DNA of 64,000 bases from Microlunatus lacustris (GTDB lineage: Bacteria; Actinomycetota; Actinomycetes; Propionibacteriales; Propionibacteriaceae): assembly GCA_039527025.1 (NCBI GenBank), contig BAAAJN010000006.1, positions 186,001 through 250,000 on the forward strand. The letters run 5' to 3'. Of the stretch, positions 54,459 to 63,000 are shown piece by piece. The notes beneath the pieces were generated by a model. The model was not told the DNA's origin and searched no databases. It saw nothing but the letters and a program-made list of their open reading frames with translations. The stretch's first letter is position 1. The number at the start of each line of letters is the position of its first letter. The position numbers and the translations under genes were made by a program.

Positions 54459-55157
54459 GTGGTGGAGAACGCACGAGCGACGCTCGAGAAGCGCCGGGCC
54501 GACGTGGCGGCGATGTTCGACCGCGTGGCGGTCCGGTACGACCTGCTCAACGACGTGCTGTCCCTCGGCCAGGACCGCGCCTGGCGGCGCCGGGTGGTCG
54601 AGGCCGTCGGCCCCAGGCCCGGGCAGACGGTGCTCGACCTCGCGGCCGGCACCGGCACGTCCAGCGAGCCGTTCGACCGGGCGGGCGCCACCGTGGTGCC
54701 CACCGACCTCTCCCTGGGCATGCTGCAGGTCGGCAAGCGCCGGCGCCCCGCGCTCGGCTTCGTGGCCGGCGACGCGCTGGCCCTGCCCTACGCGGACGCG
54801 GCCTTCGACGCCGTCACCATCTCCTTCGGGCTGCGCAACGTCGAGGACACCCTCGGCGCCCTGCGCGAGCTGCGCCGGGTCACCCGGCCGGGCGGCACCC
54901 TCGTCGTCTGCGAGTTCTCCACCCCCACCTGGCGACCCTTCCGGGCCGTCTACTCCGACTACCTGGTGGCGGCACTCCCCCGGATCGCCACCACCTTGTC
55001 CCCCAACCCGGCGGCCTACCGCTACCTGGCGGAGTCGATCCAGGCCTGGCCCGACCAGGCCGCGCTCGCGGCCGTGGTCCAGCAGGCCGGCTGGCAGCAG
55101 GTGGAGTGGCGGAACCTGAGCGGCGGCGTCGTCGCCCTGCACCGGGCCCGCGCGTGA
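54459..55157 (+). CDS. menG: Demethylmenaquinone methyltransferase
   Basis: The 232-residue SAM-dependent enzyme has the UbiE/MenG features AAMFDRVAVRYDLLNDVLSL and GQDRAWRR at the start, the SAM loop VLDLAAGTGTSS, YADAAFDAVTISFGLRNVED and VCEFSTPTWRP. It methylates demethylmenaquinone, the last step. The GTG at 54459 is set by GGAGG 9 nt upstream; a second GTG follows at once. The stop overlaps the start of the nuclease gene. Confidence 0.95.
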   Translation: MVENARATLEKRRADVAAMFDRVAVRYDLLNDVLSLGQDRAWRRRVVEAVGPRPGQTVLDLAAGTGTSSEPFDRAGATVVPTDLSLGMLQVGKRRRPALGFVAGDALALPYADAAFDAVTISFGLRNVEDTLGALRELRRVTRPGGTLVVCEFSTPTWRPFRAVYSDYLVAALPRIATTLSPNPAAYRYLAESIQAWPDQAALAAVVQQAGWQQVEWRNLSGGVVALHRARA

Positions 55158-57061
55158 TCGAGGTGCGGCCGCTCCCGGTCCCGGCGGAGCGCGGCACCGT
55201 GCTGCTGGGGGCGTCGGCTGCCCGCAGCTGCCCGGTCAAGACGCACAACGCGTTCGACCCGAGCGTCCCCGCGCCCCCCGAGGGGCCCGGCGAGCTGCCT
55301 GCGCGGGTGCAGGCAGCCCGCGCGTTCGAGACCCAGCAGCTCGAGGCGCTGATCGAGGCGGTGCCCGGACTGGTCGTCGACCTGCGGCTGCTCGACCACG
55401 AACCGGCGGCCCAGGCCTGCCGGCAGGCGATGCAGGTGGGAGCCGCGGTGGTCGTCGGTGGACCGCTGCCCGTCGACCCCGCCGGGCACCGGCTGGGCCG
55501 CCCGGACCTGCTGGTCCGCGGCGCCGACCAGGCCGACGGCCGCGCGAGCTACCACCCGGGTGTGGTCAAGGCGCACAAGGTGCTGCTGCCGGCGAAGCGA
55601 CGCCCGCCCGAGGACGCCGTCGCGAGCCCGAAGGAGGACGCCGTCCCGAGCCTGTCGAAGGGCGCCGTCACGAGCCCGACGGAGGACGCTGTCCTGAGCC
55701 TGTCGAAGGACGCTGTCCTGAGCCTGTCGAAGGACGCCGAGCTGCCGACCCCGGCGGTGCGCTGGTCGCCGCTGGCCGCCCCGCGACCGCTGGACCTGCA
55801 GCCCTGGGACGGCGTGGGGCCCCGGCTGGGCAGCAGGGAGGGTGACTTCCTGCAGCTGGCCCACTACCACCGGATGCTGCAGGCCGCCGGCTTCGCGAGC
55901 CCGGAGGCGCTGGGCGCGGTGATCGGCACCGACACCGTCCAGCCCAGTCCGGGCCGGGATGGGACGGGGCCGGGCGGGCCGGTGCTCGTCTGGGTCGACC
56001 TGGCCGCACCCGTCGTCCGCACCTTCTCGCGCAGCGCCGAGCAGGGTTGGCGGCTCCGCAGCCTCCTGGAGCGCTACGACCACGAGCAGGGCCTGCGGGT
56101 CGACGTGGCCCGCGCCGCCGCCAGACGGAGCGGCGACCCGGCGCAGGACCCCGAGCCGCTGGTCCGGCCGGTGGTGCAGCGCGAGTGCCAGACCTGCCGG
56201 TGGTGGGCGCACTGCCGGTCGGTGCTGGCCGACGACGAGGTGAGCCTGCGCATCGACAAGGGCGCCCTCGACGTCCGCGAGGTGCTGGCGCTGCGCCGTC
56301 GTGGGATCGCCACCGTGGGACAGCTGGCCACCACCGACCTCGACGCGCTGCTGCCCGGCTACCTGCCCGAGGTCAGCCACCGCGCGGGCACCGAGAAACG
56401 GCTGCGGGTGGCCTCCCGGCGGGCCCGGATGCTCACTGCGGGTGTCTCCTTCGACCGCGAGACGACCGGCCCGATCGAGGTGCCGGCGGCCGACCTCGAG
56501 ATCGATCTGGACATCGAGAGCGCCGCTGACGGGCGGATCTACCTCTGGGGGTTCCTGGTGCACGGCACGGGGTCGGTGGAGCCGCCCCGCTACGTCGCGT
56601 TCAGCCGGTTCACCGAGCTCGACGACGACACCGAGGCGTCGCTGGCCGACGAGGCGTTCACCTGGCTCCGCCGCCTGGTGGAGGGTCCGCGGAGCGTGCG
56701 CGTCTACCACTACAGCGCCTACGAGCCCACGGCCATCCGCACCCTCGCGACGCGGGAGCCGGGTCACCCCGCGCTGGGGTGGGCCGCCGGCTACGCGGGC
56801 GAGCTGGTCGACCTCTACGACGTGGTCAAGGCGCACTTCTTCGGGGCCGGTGGGCTGGGCCTCAAACCGATCGCCCAGCACGCCGGCTTCGCGTGGCGCG
56901 ACGACGACCCGGGCGGGCTGAACTCCCAGGCCTGGTTCGCCGACGCCGTCGGGGCGCCCGACGCGGGCGTCCGGGAGCGCACCCGGACCCGGGTGCTGGA
57001 GTACAACGAGGACGACGTCCGGGCGACCGCCGCCCTCAGAGCGTGGCTGCGATCGCAGTGA
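55154..57061 (+). CDS. TM0106-type RecB-like nuclease with RNase H-like domain
   Basis: The 635-residue protein has a Cas4/RecB-like N-part: Cys26 (RSCPVK), GRPDLLV (metal Asp near 118), YHPGVVKAHK (Lys), and later CQTCRWWAHC (Cys345, 348, 354). One Cys before and three after the nuclease motifs is the Cas4/AddB iron-sulfur pattern. The C-part (about 430-635) is RNase H-like: DLEIDLDIESAADGRIYLWG and VLEYNEDDVRATAAL. Residues about 152-196 come from an inserted repeat (EDAVLSLSKDAV units). The GTG overlaps the menG stop. Its DNA or RNA substrate is unknown. Confidence 0.85.
   Translation: MIEVRPLPVPAERGTVLLGASAARSCPVKTHNAFDPSVPAPPEGPGELPARVQAARAFETQQLEALIEAVPGLVVDLRLLDHEPAAQACRQAMQVGAAVVVGGPLPVDPAGHRLGRPDLLVRGADQADGRASYHPGVVKAHKVLLPAKRRPPEDAVASPKEDAVPSLSKGAVTSPTEDAVLSLSKDAVLSLSKDAELPTPAVRWSPLAAPRPLDLQPWDGVGPRLGSREGDFLQLAHYHRMLQAAGFASPEALGAVIGTDTVQPSPGRDGTGPGGPVLVWVDLAAPVVRTFSRSAEQGWRLRSLLERYDHEQGLRVDVARAAARRSGDPAQDPEPLVRPVVQRECQTCRWWAHCRSVLADDEVSLRIDKGALDVREVLALRRRGIATVGQLATTDLDALLPGYLPEVSHRAGTEKRLRVASRRARMLTAGVSFDRETTGPIEVPAADLEIDLDIESAADGRIYLWGFLVHGTGSVEPPRYVAFSRFTELDDDTEASLADEAFTWLRRLVEGPRSVRVYHYSAYEPTAIRTLATREPGHPALGWAAGYAGELVDLYDVVKAHFFGAGGLGLKPIAQHAGFAWRDDDPGGLNSQAWFADAVGAPDAGVRERTRTRVLEYNEDDVRATAALRAWLRSQ
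55608..55740 (-). repeat. REP-like array translated inside the nuclease gene
   Basis: About five units of roughly 24 bp; the clearest is GACGCTGTCCTGAGCCTGTC followed by GAAG. On the minus strand this is CCTTCGACAGGCTCAGGAC, the dispersed repeat core. The array stays in frame and adds about 44 residues rich in LSLSKDA. Confidence 0.85.
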
Positions 57062-58700
57062 CGGCTTCGCTGAGCGTGCGCCGCTGCGTGCGGTCGACGG
57101 CGGCCTCCACCAGCTCGAGACCGACCGGCGGCTCCGCCAGCACGGCGGCCAGACCGGTGACGTCCTCGACCCGCTGGTAGTGGGCACCGGAGACGGCAGC
57201 GAGGGCCTCGAACGAGGCGCCGTGCGGGGTGCCGAACATCCGCTCGAACGCGGCCGCGTGCTCGGGACGGCCCTGTTCGAGGGTGGCGAAGATGCTCCCG
57301 CCGTCGTCGTTGGCCACCACGATGCGCAGGTCGGGACGCGGTTCGGACGGACCGATCAGCAGCCCGCCGGCGTCGTGCAGCAGGGTGAGGTCGCCCATCA
57401 GCGCGTGCGTCGGCCGATCCCGGGTGAGGGCGATCCCCACCGCGGTGGACACCGTGCCGTCGATGCCGGCGAGCCCGCGGTTGGCGTAGACCGGAGCCGG
57501 GTCGGCGGCCACCGGGGCGAGGTCGAGGTCGCGCACCGGGTTGGACGAGCCGATCACCAGCGCGTCCGAGCCGCCGAGCCCGGCCCACAGCGCAGCGGCC
57601 AGCGCCGGGCCGGTGAGCGTCGTCTGAGCGGCCAGCAGCTCCTCCAGCGCCGCCCGGGCCCGGGAGTCAGCCTCCTGCCAGGCGTTCAGCCAGTCGTCGG
57701 GGCCTTCGACAGGCTCAGGCCACCGATCGGCGAAGGCCACCGCGTCCACCACCGCGGAGGCCGCCCGACCCGGGTCGGGCCAGTCCGCGTGCGCGGAGAC
57801 GACGACCAGCTCGACGTCGGTGCGGGCCAGCAGCCGCGTGACGGGCCGGGACAGCGTCGGCCGGCCGAGCACGACCACCCGTTCCACGTCCTCGGCCAGC
57901 GAGGAGCCGAGCAGCAGCCGGTAGGTGCCCAGCGCCGCCGGTCCTCGGCGGGCGTTGCTGGACGGCTCGGCGAGCAGCGGGACGCCGGCGGACGCGGCCA
58001 GCTCGGCGGCGGCGACCCCGGCGGCCGGCGGCAGGTCGCCGGCCACCAGCACGGTCTGCGGTCCGGCGGGCAGCACCAGCGGCTCGGCGCCTCGGACCGC
58101 GCTGACCCGGACCTCCGGCCCCGTCGGCAGCGGAGCCACCGGTCCGGGGACCAGCGGCTCGGAGAAGGCGACGTCGAGGTGCACCGGCCCGGGCTGCCGG
58201 GTCCGGACCCCGGTCGCCGCGGTCAGCAGCCGACCCAGCTCGAACCTCCAGCCGGCCACGTCGCCGCCGTCGGCACCGACCGCGGAGTCGGAGACGCTGC
58301 CGAAGGCGCGGACGTGCCGGCCGAACAGGTGCGCCTGGTCGGTGGTCTGGTTGGCCCCGGTGTGGGTCATCGTCGGCGGCCGGTCCGCGGTCAGCAGCAC
58401 CAGGGGCAGGTGAGCGTGGAAGGCCTCCAGGACGGCGGGGTGCAGGTTGGCCACCGCGGTCCCCGAGGTGGTCACCACCCCGACCGGCTGCCCCGAGCCC
58501 TTGGCCAGCCCGAGCGCGAGGAAGCCGGCGCTGCGCTCGTCGATCCGCACGTGCAGGGTGAGCAGGCCGATCCGGTCGGCCTCGAACAGCTCGTAGGCCA
58601 GCGGGGCGCTGCGGGAGCCGGGCGCGAGGACGACGTCGCGGACGCCGGCACCCAGCAGGCCCTCGACGAGCACCCGGGCGAGCCGGGTGGCCTCACCCAC
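57036..58700 (-). CDS. menD: SEPHCHC synthase
   Basis: The 554-residue TPP enzyme makes 2-succinyl-5-enolpyruvyl-6-hydroxy-3-cyclohexene-1-carboxylate from isochorismate and 2-oxoglutarate. Family segments are LVEGLLGAGVRDVVLAPGSR (residue 11), RIDERSAGFLALGLA, TTSGTAVANLHPAVLEA, ADRPP, HALMGDLTLLHDAGGL with the TPP Asp, and NDDGGSIF. A REP-like core lies inside the gene (residues ~327-333, PEPVEG). The GTG overlaps the menC end by 8 bp. The 3' end overlaps the convergent nuclease gene by 26 bp. Confidence 0.95.
   Translation of the reverse strand: MGEATRLARVLVEGLLGAGVRDVVLAPGSRSAPLAYELFEADRIGLLTLHVRIDERSAGFLALGLAKGSGQPVGVVTTSGTAVANLHPAVLEAFHAHLPLVLLTADRPPTMTHTGANQTTDQAHLFGRHVRAFGSVSDSAVGADGGDVAGWRFELGRLLTAATGVRTRQPGPVHLDVAFSEPLVPGPVAPLPTGPEVRVSAVRGAEPLVLPAGPQTVLVAGDLPPAAGVAAAELAASAGVPLLAEPSSNARRGPAALGTYRLLLGSSLAEDVERVVVLGRPTLSRPVTRLLARTDVELVVVSAHADWPDPGRAASAVVDAVAFADRWPEPVEGPDDWLNAWQEADSRARAALEELLAAQTTLTGPALAAALWAGLGGSDALVIGSSNPVRDLDLAPVAADPAPVYANRGLAGIDGTVSTAVGIALTRDRPTHALMGDLTLLHDAGGLLIGPSEPRPDLRIVVANDDGGSIFATLEQGRPEHAAAFERMFGTPHGASFEALAAVSGAHYQRVEDVTGLAAVLAEPPVGLELVEAAVDRTQRRTLSEAVTAIAATL
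57703..57719 (-). repeat. REP-like core inside menD
   Basis: CCTTCGACAGGCTCAGG on the plus strand; menD reads it as PEPVEG, a linker-like stretch between the central and C-terminal domains. Confidence 0.75.
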
Positions 58701-59667
58701 GACCGGCTCCGGCGGCGGCCAGCGCCCGCGTCTGCACGAGCCGAGCCTGCCAGAACGCCCCTACCGCGGCCGGCGCCCGGTGCCGCTCCAGCACCGGCCC
58801 TGGCACGTCGAGGGCGGCCACCGGCAGCTCCCCGTCCACCGCGACCAGCGGCTCGGCGGCCAGGTCGCCGGCCAGCAGCCGGACGGTGTTGAGCCCGCAG
58901 GCGAACGGCAGCTCGGGCAGCGCCGCGGCCAGCGCCAGGCCGGCGCGGATGCCGATCGACGTCTCCAGCGCGCTGGAGACCACGACCGGCAGCCCGACCC
59001 GTTCGGCGACCTCCAGGCACGCCCGGACCCCGCCGAGGGGCTGCACCTTGAGCACGGCCACGTCGGCCGCCTCCAGCGCCCGCACCCGGTAGGGGTCGGC
59101 AACGCGGCGGATCGACTCGTCGGCGGCGACCAGCAGGTCGGTGCCGGAGCGGGCCAGCCGGCGGCGCAGGTCGGCCAGCTCCTCCACCGAGGCGCACGGC
59201 TGCTCGGCGTACTCCAGCCCGAACCGGGCCAGGGCCCGCAGCCGGTGCTCCGCCTCCTCCACCGACCAGCCGCCGTTGGCGTCCACCCGGACGCGGCCGT
59301 CGGGCCCGAGCGCGTCGCGGACCGCCTCCACCCGGGCCAGGTCGTCGGCCAGGGTCTGGCCGGGCTCGGCCACCTTGACCTTGGCCGTCCGGCAGCCCGC
59401 CGCGACGGCCAGCCGGTGCGCCTGCTCGGGCCCGACGCTGGGGATCGTGCTGTTGACGGCCACCCGGTCCCGCACGGGCGCCGGCCACCCGGTCTCGGCC
59501 GCCTCGTCGGCGGCGCGCAGCCAGGGCACCAGCTCAGCGCCGTCGTAGTCCAGGAACGGGCTCCACTCCGCCCAGCCCGCAGGCCCGCGCCAGACCATCC
59601 CCTGCCGCTCGAGGATGCCGCGGAAGCGCACGCGCAGCGGCAGCGCGTAGGTGGTGGGCTCGGGCAC
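58693..59667 (-). CDS. menC: o-Succinylbenzoate synthase
   Basis: The 324-residue enolase-superfamily enzyme dehydrates SHCHC to o-succinylbenzoate. Catalytic pattern: TAKVKVAEPG (Lys), RVDANGGWS (metal Asp), EYAEQPC (Glu), VAADESI (Asp) and VLKVQPLGG (Lys). GMVWRGPAGWAEWSPF near residue 23 is typical of the actinobacterial form. The GTG at 59667 fits a leaderless start (CAGACT 6 nt before). menD follows with an 8-bp overlap. Confidence 0.93.
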   Translation of the reverse strand: MPEPTTYALPLRVRFRGILERQGMVWRGPAGWAEWSPFLDYDGAELVPWLRAADEAAETGWPAPVRDRVAVNSTIPSVGPEQAHRLAVAAGCRTAKVKVAEPGQTLADDLARVEAVRDALGPDGRVRVDANGGWSVEEAEHRLRALARFGLEYAEQPCASVEELADLRRRLARSGTDLLVAADESIRRVADPYRVRALEAADVAVLKVQPLGGVRACLEVAERVGLPVVVSSALETSIGIRAGLALAAALPELPFACGLNTVRLLAGDLAAEPLVAVDGELPVAALDVPGPVLERHRAPAAVGAFWQARLVQTRALAAAGAGRG

Positions 59668-59705
59668 CGACCCAGTCTGGCCCACCGCTCCTGCGCGCGA
59701 GCGCC

Positions 59706-59711
59706 TAGCCT
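59706..59711 (+). promoter_or_regulatory. -10 element, leaderless promoter of menE
   Basis: TAGCCT, then 7 nt, then GTG (59719). A weaker minus-strand -10 (CAGACT, 59674-59679) serves menC back to back. Confidence 0.45.
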
Positions 59712-59718
59712 GGCGGGC

Positions 59719-60909
59719 GTGCAGCACGCGGGTCGAGACGCCACCGTCGTCGGGACCTCCGGGCTCCGGCTGGCGGAGCCGGCCGAGCTCCCCACCGCGC
59801 TGGCCGACGCCCTGGCCGCCGGGCCGCCGGTCGCCCCACTGCCACCCGCTCCGCTGGAGCGCGAGCAGGCCCTGGCCATGCTGGCGCCCGACCGCCCGCT
59901 GGAGGAGGGCACCGCCGTCGTCGTGGCCACCTCCGGCTCCACGGGCCGGCCGAAGGGCGTGCTGCTGTCGGCCGCCGCGGTGACGGCGTCCGTGCGGGCG
60001 ACCGAGGAGCGGCTGGGCGGCCCCGGCGACTGGGTGCTCGCCCTCCCCGGGCACCACGTGGCCGGCCTGATGGTGCTGGCCCGTGCGCAGCTCGCCGGCA
60101 CCCGGGCGCACCCCGCCGCCGCCGACCTGGCCGACCTGCCCGCCGTGCTGGCCGGGATGGAGGGCCGCCGCTACCTGTCGGTGGTGCCGACCCAGCTGGC
60201 CCGGGCCCTGCCGCAGCCGGCCCTGGCCGAAGCCCTGGCCCGGCTCGACGCGGTGCTGGTGGGCGGCGGGGCGCTGGCGACGGAGCTGGCCGCCGCGGCG
60301 CGCGCGGCCGGCGTCCGCGTCGTCACCACCTACGGGATGAGCGAGACGTGCGGCGGCTGCGTCTACGACGGCGTGCCGCTGTCCGGCGTCGAGGTGGCGC
60401 TGACCGCGGACGGCCGGGTCAGCCTGGGCGGCGCGGTCCTGTTCTCCGGCTACCGCGGCCGGCCGGACCTGACCGCGGCCGCGCTGGTCGACGGGCGGCT
60501 GGAGACGGCGGACCGGGCCCGCTGGTCCGACGGCCGGCTGGTGGTGCTCGGCCGGATCGACGACGTGGTGGTCAGCGGCGGGATGAACGTGGACCTGGCC
60601 GAGGTGGAGCGCCGGCTGCGCGGCTGGCCAGGGCTGGCCGGCGCCGACGTCGCCGTCGTCGGGGTGCCCGACCCGGAGTGGGGCACCGCCGTGGTCGCCG
60701 TCGTGGAGCGCGGCACCTGGTCCGACGCCGAGTCCGAGGGCGCCCGGGCGCACCTGCGCGCGGGGCTGCCGCACTACGCCACCCCGCGCCGGGTCCTCGG
60801 TCAGGCCTCGCTGCCCCGCACCAGCAGTGGGAAGATCGACCGGCTCCGGCTCGTCGCCGGGCTGAGCACCCCCGGGGAGCCCGGGGCCTCGACGACAGGA
60901 GACGCGTGA
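59719..60909 (+). CDS. menE: o-Succinylbenzoate-CoA ligase
   Basis: The 396-residue acyl-adenylating enzyme is short, as in actinobacterial MenE. It has VVATSGSTGRPKGVLLS near residue 74, LPGHHVAGLMVL, TTYGMSETCGG, the hinge GRIDDVVVSGGMNVD and the catalytic Lys in RTSSGKIDRL. It activates o-succinylbenzoate for MenB, which is not in the window. The start GTG follows TAGCCT, without an RBS. The stop overlaps the menA GTG. Confidence 0.94.
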   Translation: MQHAGRDATVVGTSGLRLAEPAELPTALADALAAGPPVAPLPPAPLEREQALAMLAPDRPLEEGTAVVVATSGSTGRPKGVLLSAAAVTASVRATEERLGGPGDWVLALPGHHVAGLMVLARAQLAGTRAHPAAADLADLPAVLAGMEGRRYLSVVPTQLARALPQPALAEALARLDAVLVGGGALATELAAAARAAGVRVVTTYGMSETCGGCVYDGVPLSGVEVALTADGRVSLGGAVLFSGYRGRPDLTAAALVDGRLETADRARWSDGRLVVLGRIDDVVVSGGMNVDLAEVERRLRGWPGLAGADVAVVGVPDPEWGTAVVAVVERGTWSDAESEGARAHLRAGLPHYATPRRVLGQASLPRTSSGKIDRLRLVAGLSTPGEPGASTTGDA

Positions 60910-61814
60910 CCACCGAGACCGCCCGACCGACCGCCGGCCAGTGGCTCGAGGGGGCGCGTCCCCGGACCCTGCCGGCCGCGGCGGCGCCCGTGGTGGCCGC
61001 CAGCGGACTGGCCGCGTTCGACGACGCCTTCTCCCCCGTCCGCGCGCTGCTCGCCCTGCTCGTCGCGCTGGCCCTGCAGGTCGGCGTCAACTACGCCAAC
61101 GACTACTCCGACGGCATCCGCGGCACCGACGCGGTCCGGGTCGGGCCGCTGCGCCTGGTGGGGTCGGGGGTGGCCGAGCCGGCGACGGTGAAGCGGGCGG
61201 CGTTCGCCTGCTTCGGCCTGGCCGGCCTGGCCGGGCTCGGGCTGGTCGCCCTGACCGGCCAGTGGTGGCTGCTGGCCGTGGGCGTCGTCTGCGTGCTCGC
61301 CGCCTGGTACTACACCGGCGGCCGCCGGCCGTACGGCTACCGCGGGCTGGGCGAGGTCTTCGTCTTCGTCTTCTTCGGCCTGGTCGCGGTGTGCGGCACC
61401 TACTACGTGCAGACGGGCCGCGTCTCCGTGGCCGCGCTGCTCACCGGGGTCTGGGTGGGCGCGCTGGCCTGCGCGCTGCTGGTGGCCAACAACCTGCGCG
61501 ACCTCGAGGGGGACCGGGCGGGCGGCAAGCGCACCCTGGCCACCCGGTTCGGCGACCGCGGCACGCGGTTCTTCTACGTCAGCCTGGTGCGCGGGGCGGC
61601 GCTGGTCGTCGTCGTGGTGGCCCTGCTCACCAGCAGCTGGGCGCTGGCCGGGCTGGTCGGGCTCGTGGTCGCCCTGCCGGCGTCCCGCCGGGTGCTCGAG
61701 GGCGCCAGCGGCCGCGACCTGGTCCCGGTCCTCAAGGCCACCGGCCTGGCCGAGCTGGTAGCCGCCGTCGCCTTCGCCGTGGGCCTCGCCCTGGTGGGTG
61801 CCGGGGTGCTCTAA
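60906..61814 (+). CDS. menA: 1,4-dihydroxy-2-naphthoate polyprenyltransferase
   Basis: The 302-residue membrane enzyme has about eight helices and two Asp-rich sites: VNYANDYSDGIRGTDA near residue 60 and NNLRDLEGDRAGGKRTLA near 198. It joins the polyprenyl chain to dihydroxynaphthoate. The GTG overlaps the menE stop (GTGA). The hairpin at 61825 follows and probably ends the operon. Confidence 0.95.
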   Translation: MTTETARPTAGQWLEGARPRTLPAAAAPVVAASGLAAFDDAFSPVRALLALLVALALQVGVNYANDYSDGIRGTDAVRVGPLRLVGSGVAEPATVKRAAFACFGLAGLAGLGLVALTGQWWLLAVGVVCVLAAWYYTGGRRPYGYRGLGEVFVFVFFGLVAVCGTYYVQTGRVSVAALLTGVWVGALACALLVANNLRDLEGDRAGGKRTLATRFGDRGTRFFYVSLVRGAALVVVVVALLTSSWALAGLVGLVVALPASRRVLEGASGRDLVPVLKATGLAELVAAVAFAVGLALVGAGVL

Positions 61815-61824
61815 GCGCCCAGTG

Positions 61825-61864
61825 GTCAGAACGGACTTGACCCAGGGGTCACCTGCGGTCTGAC
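61825..61864. terminator. Bidirectional hairpin terminator
   Basis: GTCAGA (61825) pairs with TCTGAC (ending 61864), with an inner TGACCC/GGGTCA stem. It separates the convergent menA and Cds1-like genes and shares the CGAGTTGTCAGAC flank (inverted) with the hairpin at 46668. Confidence 0.6.
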
Positions 61865-61878
61865 AACTCGGGCGGACC

Positions 61879-62964
61879 TCAGCCCCGCCACACGCCCGTC
61901 CGGAGCAGCTCGTCCAGGACGGCCCGGTGCGGAGCCAGGTCCCAGCCCCGCTCGGCCACCCACGCGTCGTCGTAGTAGCTGCGGGCGTAGCGCCGGCCGT
62001 CGTCGCACAGCAGCGTCACCACGCTGCCCCGCTGCCCGGACGCCCGCATCTCCGCGACCAGCTGCAGGGCGCCCCACATGTTGGTCCCGGTCGAACCGCC
62101 CACCCAGCGGTCCAGCTTCTCCGTCGTCCAGCGCATGGCCGCCACCGAGGCCGCGTCCGGCACCGCCACCATCCGGTCCACCACCTGCGGCACGAAGCTG
62201 GGCTCCACCCGCGGCCGGCCGATGCCCTCGATCTTGGAGCCCGCGGCGGTGACGCCGGGGTCGCCGGTCCGCCAGGAGGCGTGGAAGGCCGAGCCCTCCG
62301 GGTCGACGACGCAGAGCCGCGTGTCGAGCTTCTTCAGCCGCAGGAAGCGGCCGATCGTGGCGCTGGTGCCGCCGGTCCCGGCCCCGACGACCACCCAGGT
62401 GGGCACCGGGTGCGGCTCCCGGTCGAGCTGGGCGAACATCGACTCGGCGATGTTGTTGTTGCCGCGCCAGTCGGTGGCCCGCTCGGCGTAGGTGAACTGG
62501 TCGAGGAAGTAGCCACCGCAGGCCTCCGCGAGCTGGTCGGCCACCGCGTAGATCTCGCCCGGGTCGTCCACCAGGTGGCAGCGGCCGCCGTAGAACTCGA
62601 TCAGCGCGCACTTCTCCCGCACCGTCGAGGCGGGCATCACGGCCACGAAGTCCAGGCCGAGCAGCCGGGCGAAGTAGGCCTCGCTGACCGCGGTCGAGCC
62701 CGAGGACGCCTCGACCAGCGGGGTGCCCTCGGTGATCCAGCCGTTGCACAGCCCGTAGAGCACCAGCGAGCGGGCCAGCCGGTGCTTGAGGCTCCCGGTC
62801 GGGTGCACCGACTCGTCCTTGAGGTAGAGGTCCACGCCCCAGTCCGGCGGCAGCGGGAAGACGTGCAGGTGGGTGTCGGCGCTGCGGTTGGCGTCCGCCT
62901 CGACCTGGTCGATCGCCCAGGTCGACCAGGCCCGCTCCGGAGGCTTGGGTGTTCCACCGCTCAT
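61879..62964 (-). CDS. PLP-dependent cysteine synthase/desulfhydrase-like protein (Cds1 type)
   Basis: The 361-residue fold-type II PLP enzyme has the Schiff-base Lys in HPTGSLKHRLA near residue 60, the substrate loop VEASSGSTAVSEAY and the phosphate loop GAGTGGTSATIGRF. The start WAIDQVEADANRSADTHL resembles mycobacterial Cds1 (Rv3684), which releases sulfide from cysteine. A cystathionine- or cysteine-synthase role is possible. The ATG at 62964 is set by TAGCGT 7 nt before it; a GTG at 62997 is less likely. Confidence 0.87.
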   Translation of the reverse strand: MSGGTPKPPERAWSTWAIDQVEADANRSADTHLHVFPLPPDWGVDLYLKDESVHPTGSLKHRLARSLVLYGLCNGWITEGTPLVEASSGSTAVSEAYFARLLGLDFVAVMPASTVREKCALIEFYGGRCHLVDDPGEIYAVADQLAEACGGYFLDQFTYAERATDWRGNNNIAESMFAQLDREPHPVPTWVVVGAGTGGTSATIGRFLRLKKLDTRLCVVDPEGSAFHASWRTGDPGVTAAGSKIEGIGRPRVEPSFVPQVVDRMVAVPDAASVAAMRWTTEKLDRWVGGSTGTNMWGALQLVAEMRASGQRGSVVTLLCDDGRRYARSYYDDAWVAERGWDLAPHRAVLDELLRTGVWRG

Positions 62965-62971
62965 GCCTCCC

Positions 62972-62977
62972 ACGCTA
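62972..62977 (-). promoter_or_regulatory. -10 element, leaderless promoter of Cds1-like gene
   Basis: The minus strand reads TAGCGT, then 7 nt, then ATG (62964). Confidence 0.45.
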
Positions 62978-63000
62978 CCGACCCCCGCTCGCCCCACCGG

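Noticed and set aside
55154..57061. Cas4 of a CRISPR system
   Set aside because: The cysteine pattern is Cas4-like, but the protein is much longer, has an RNase H-like domain, and no CRISPR repeats or cas genes occur in the window.
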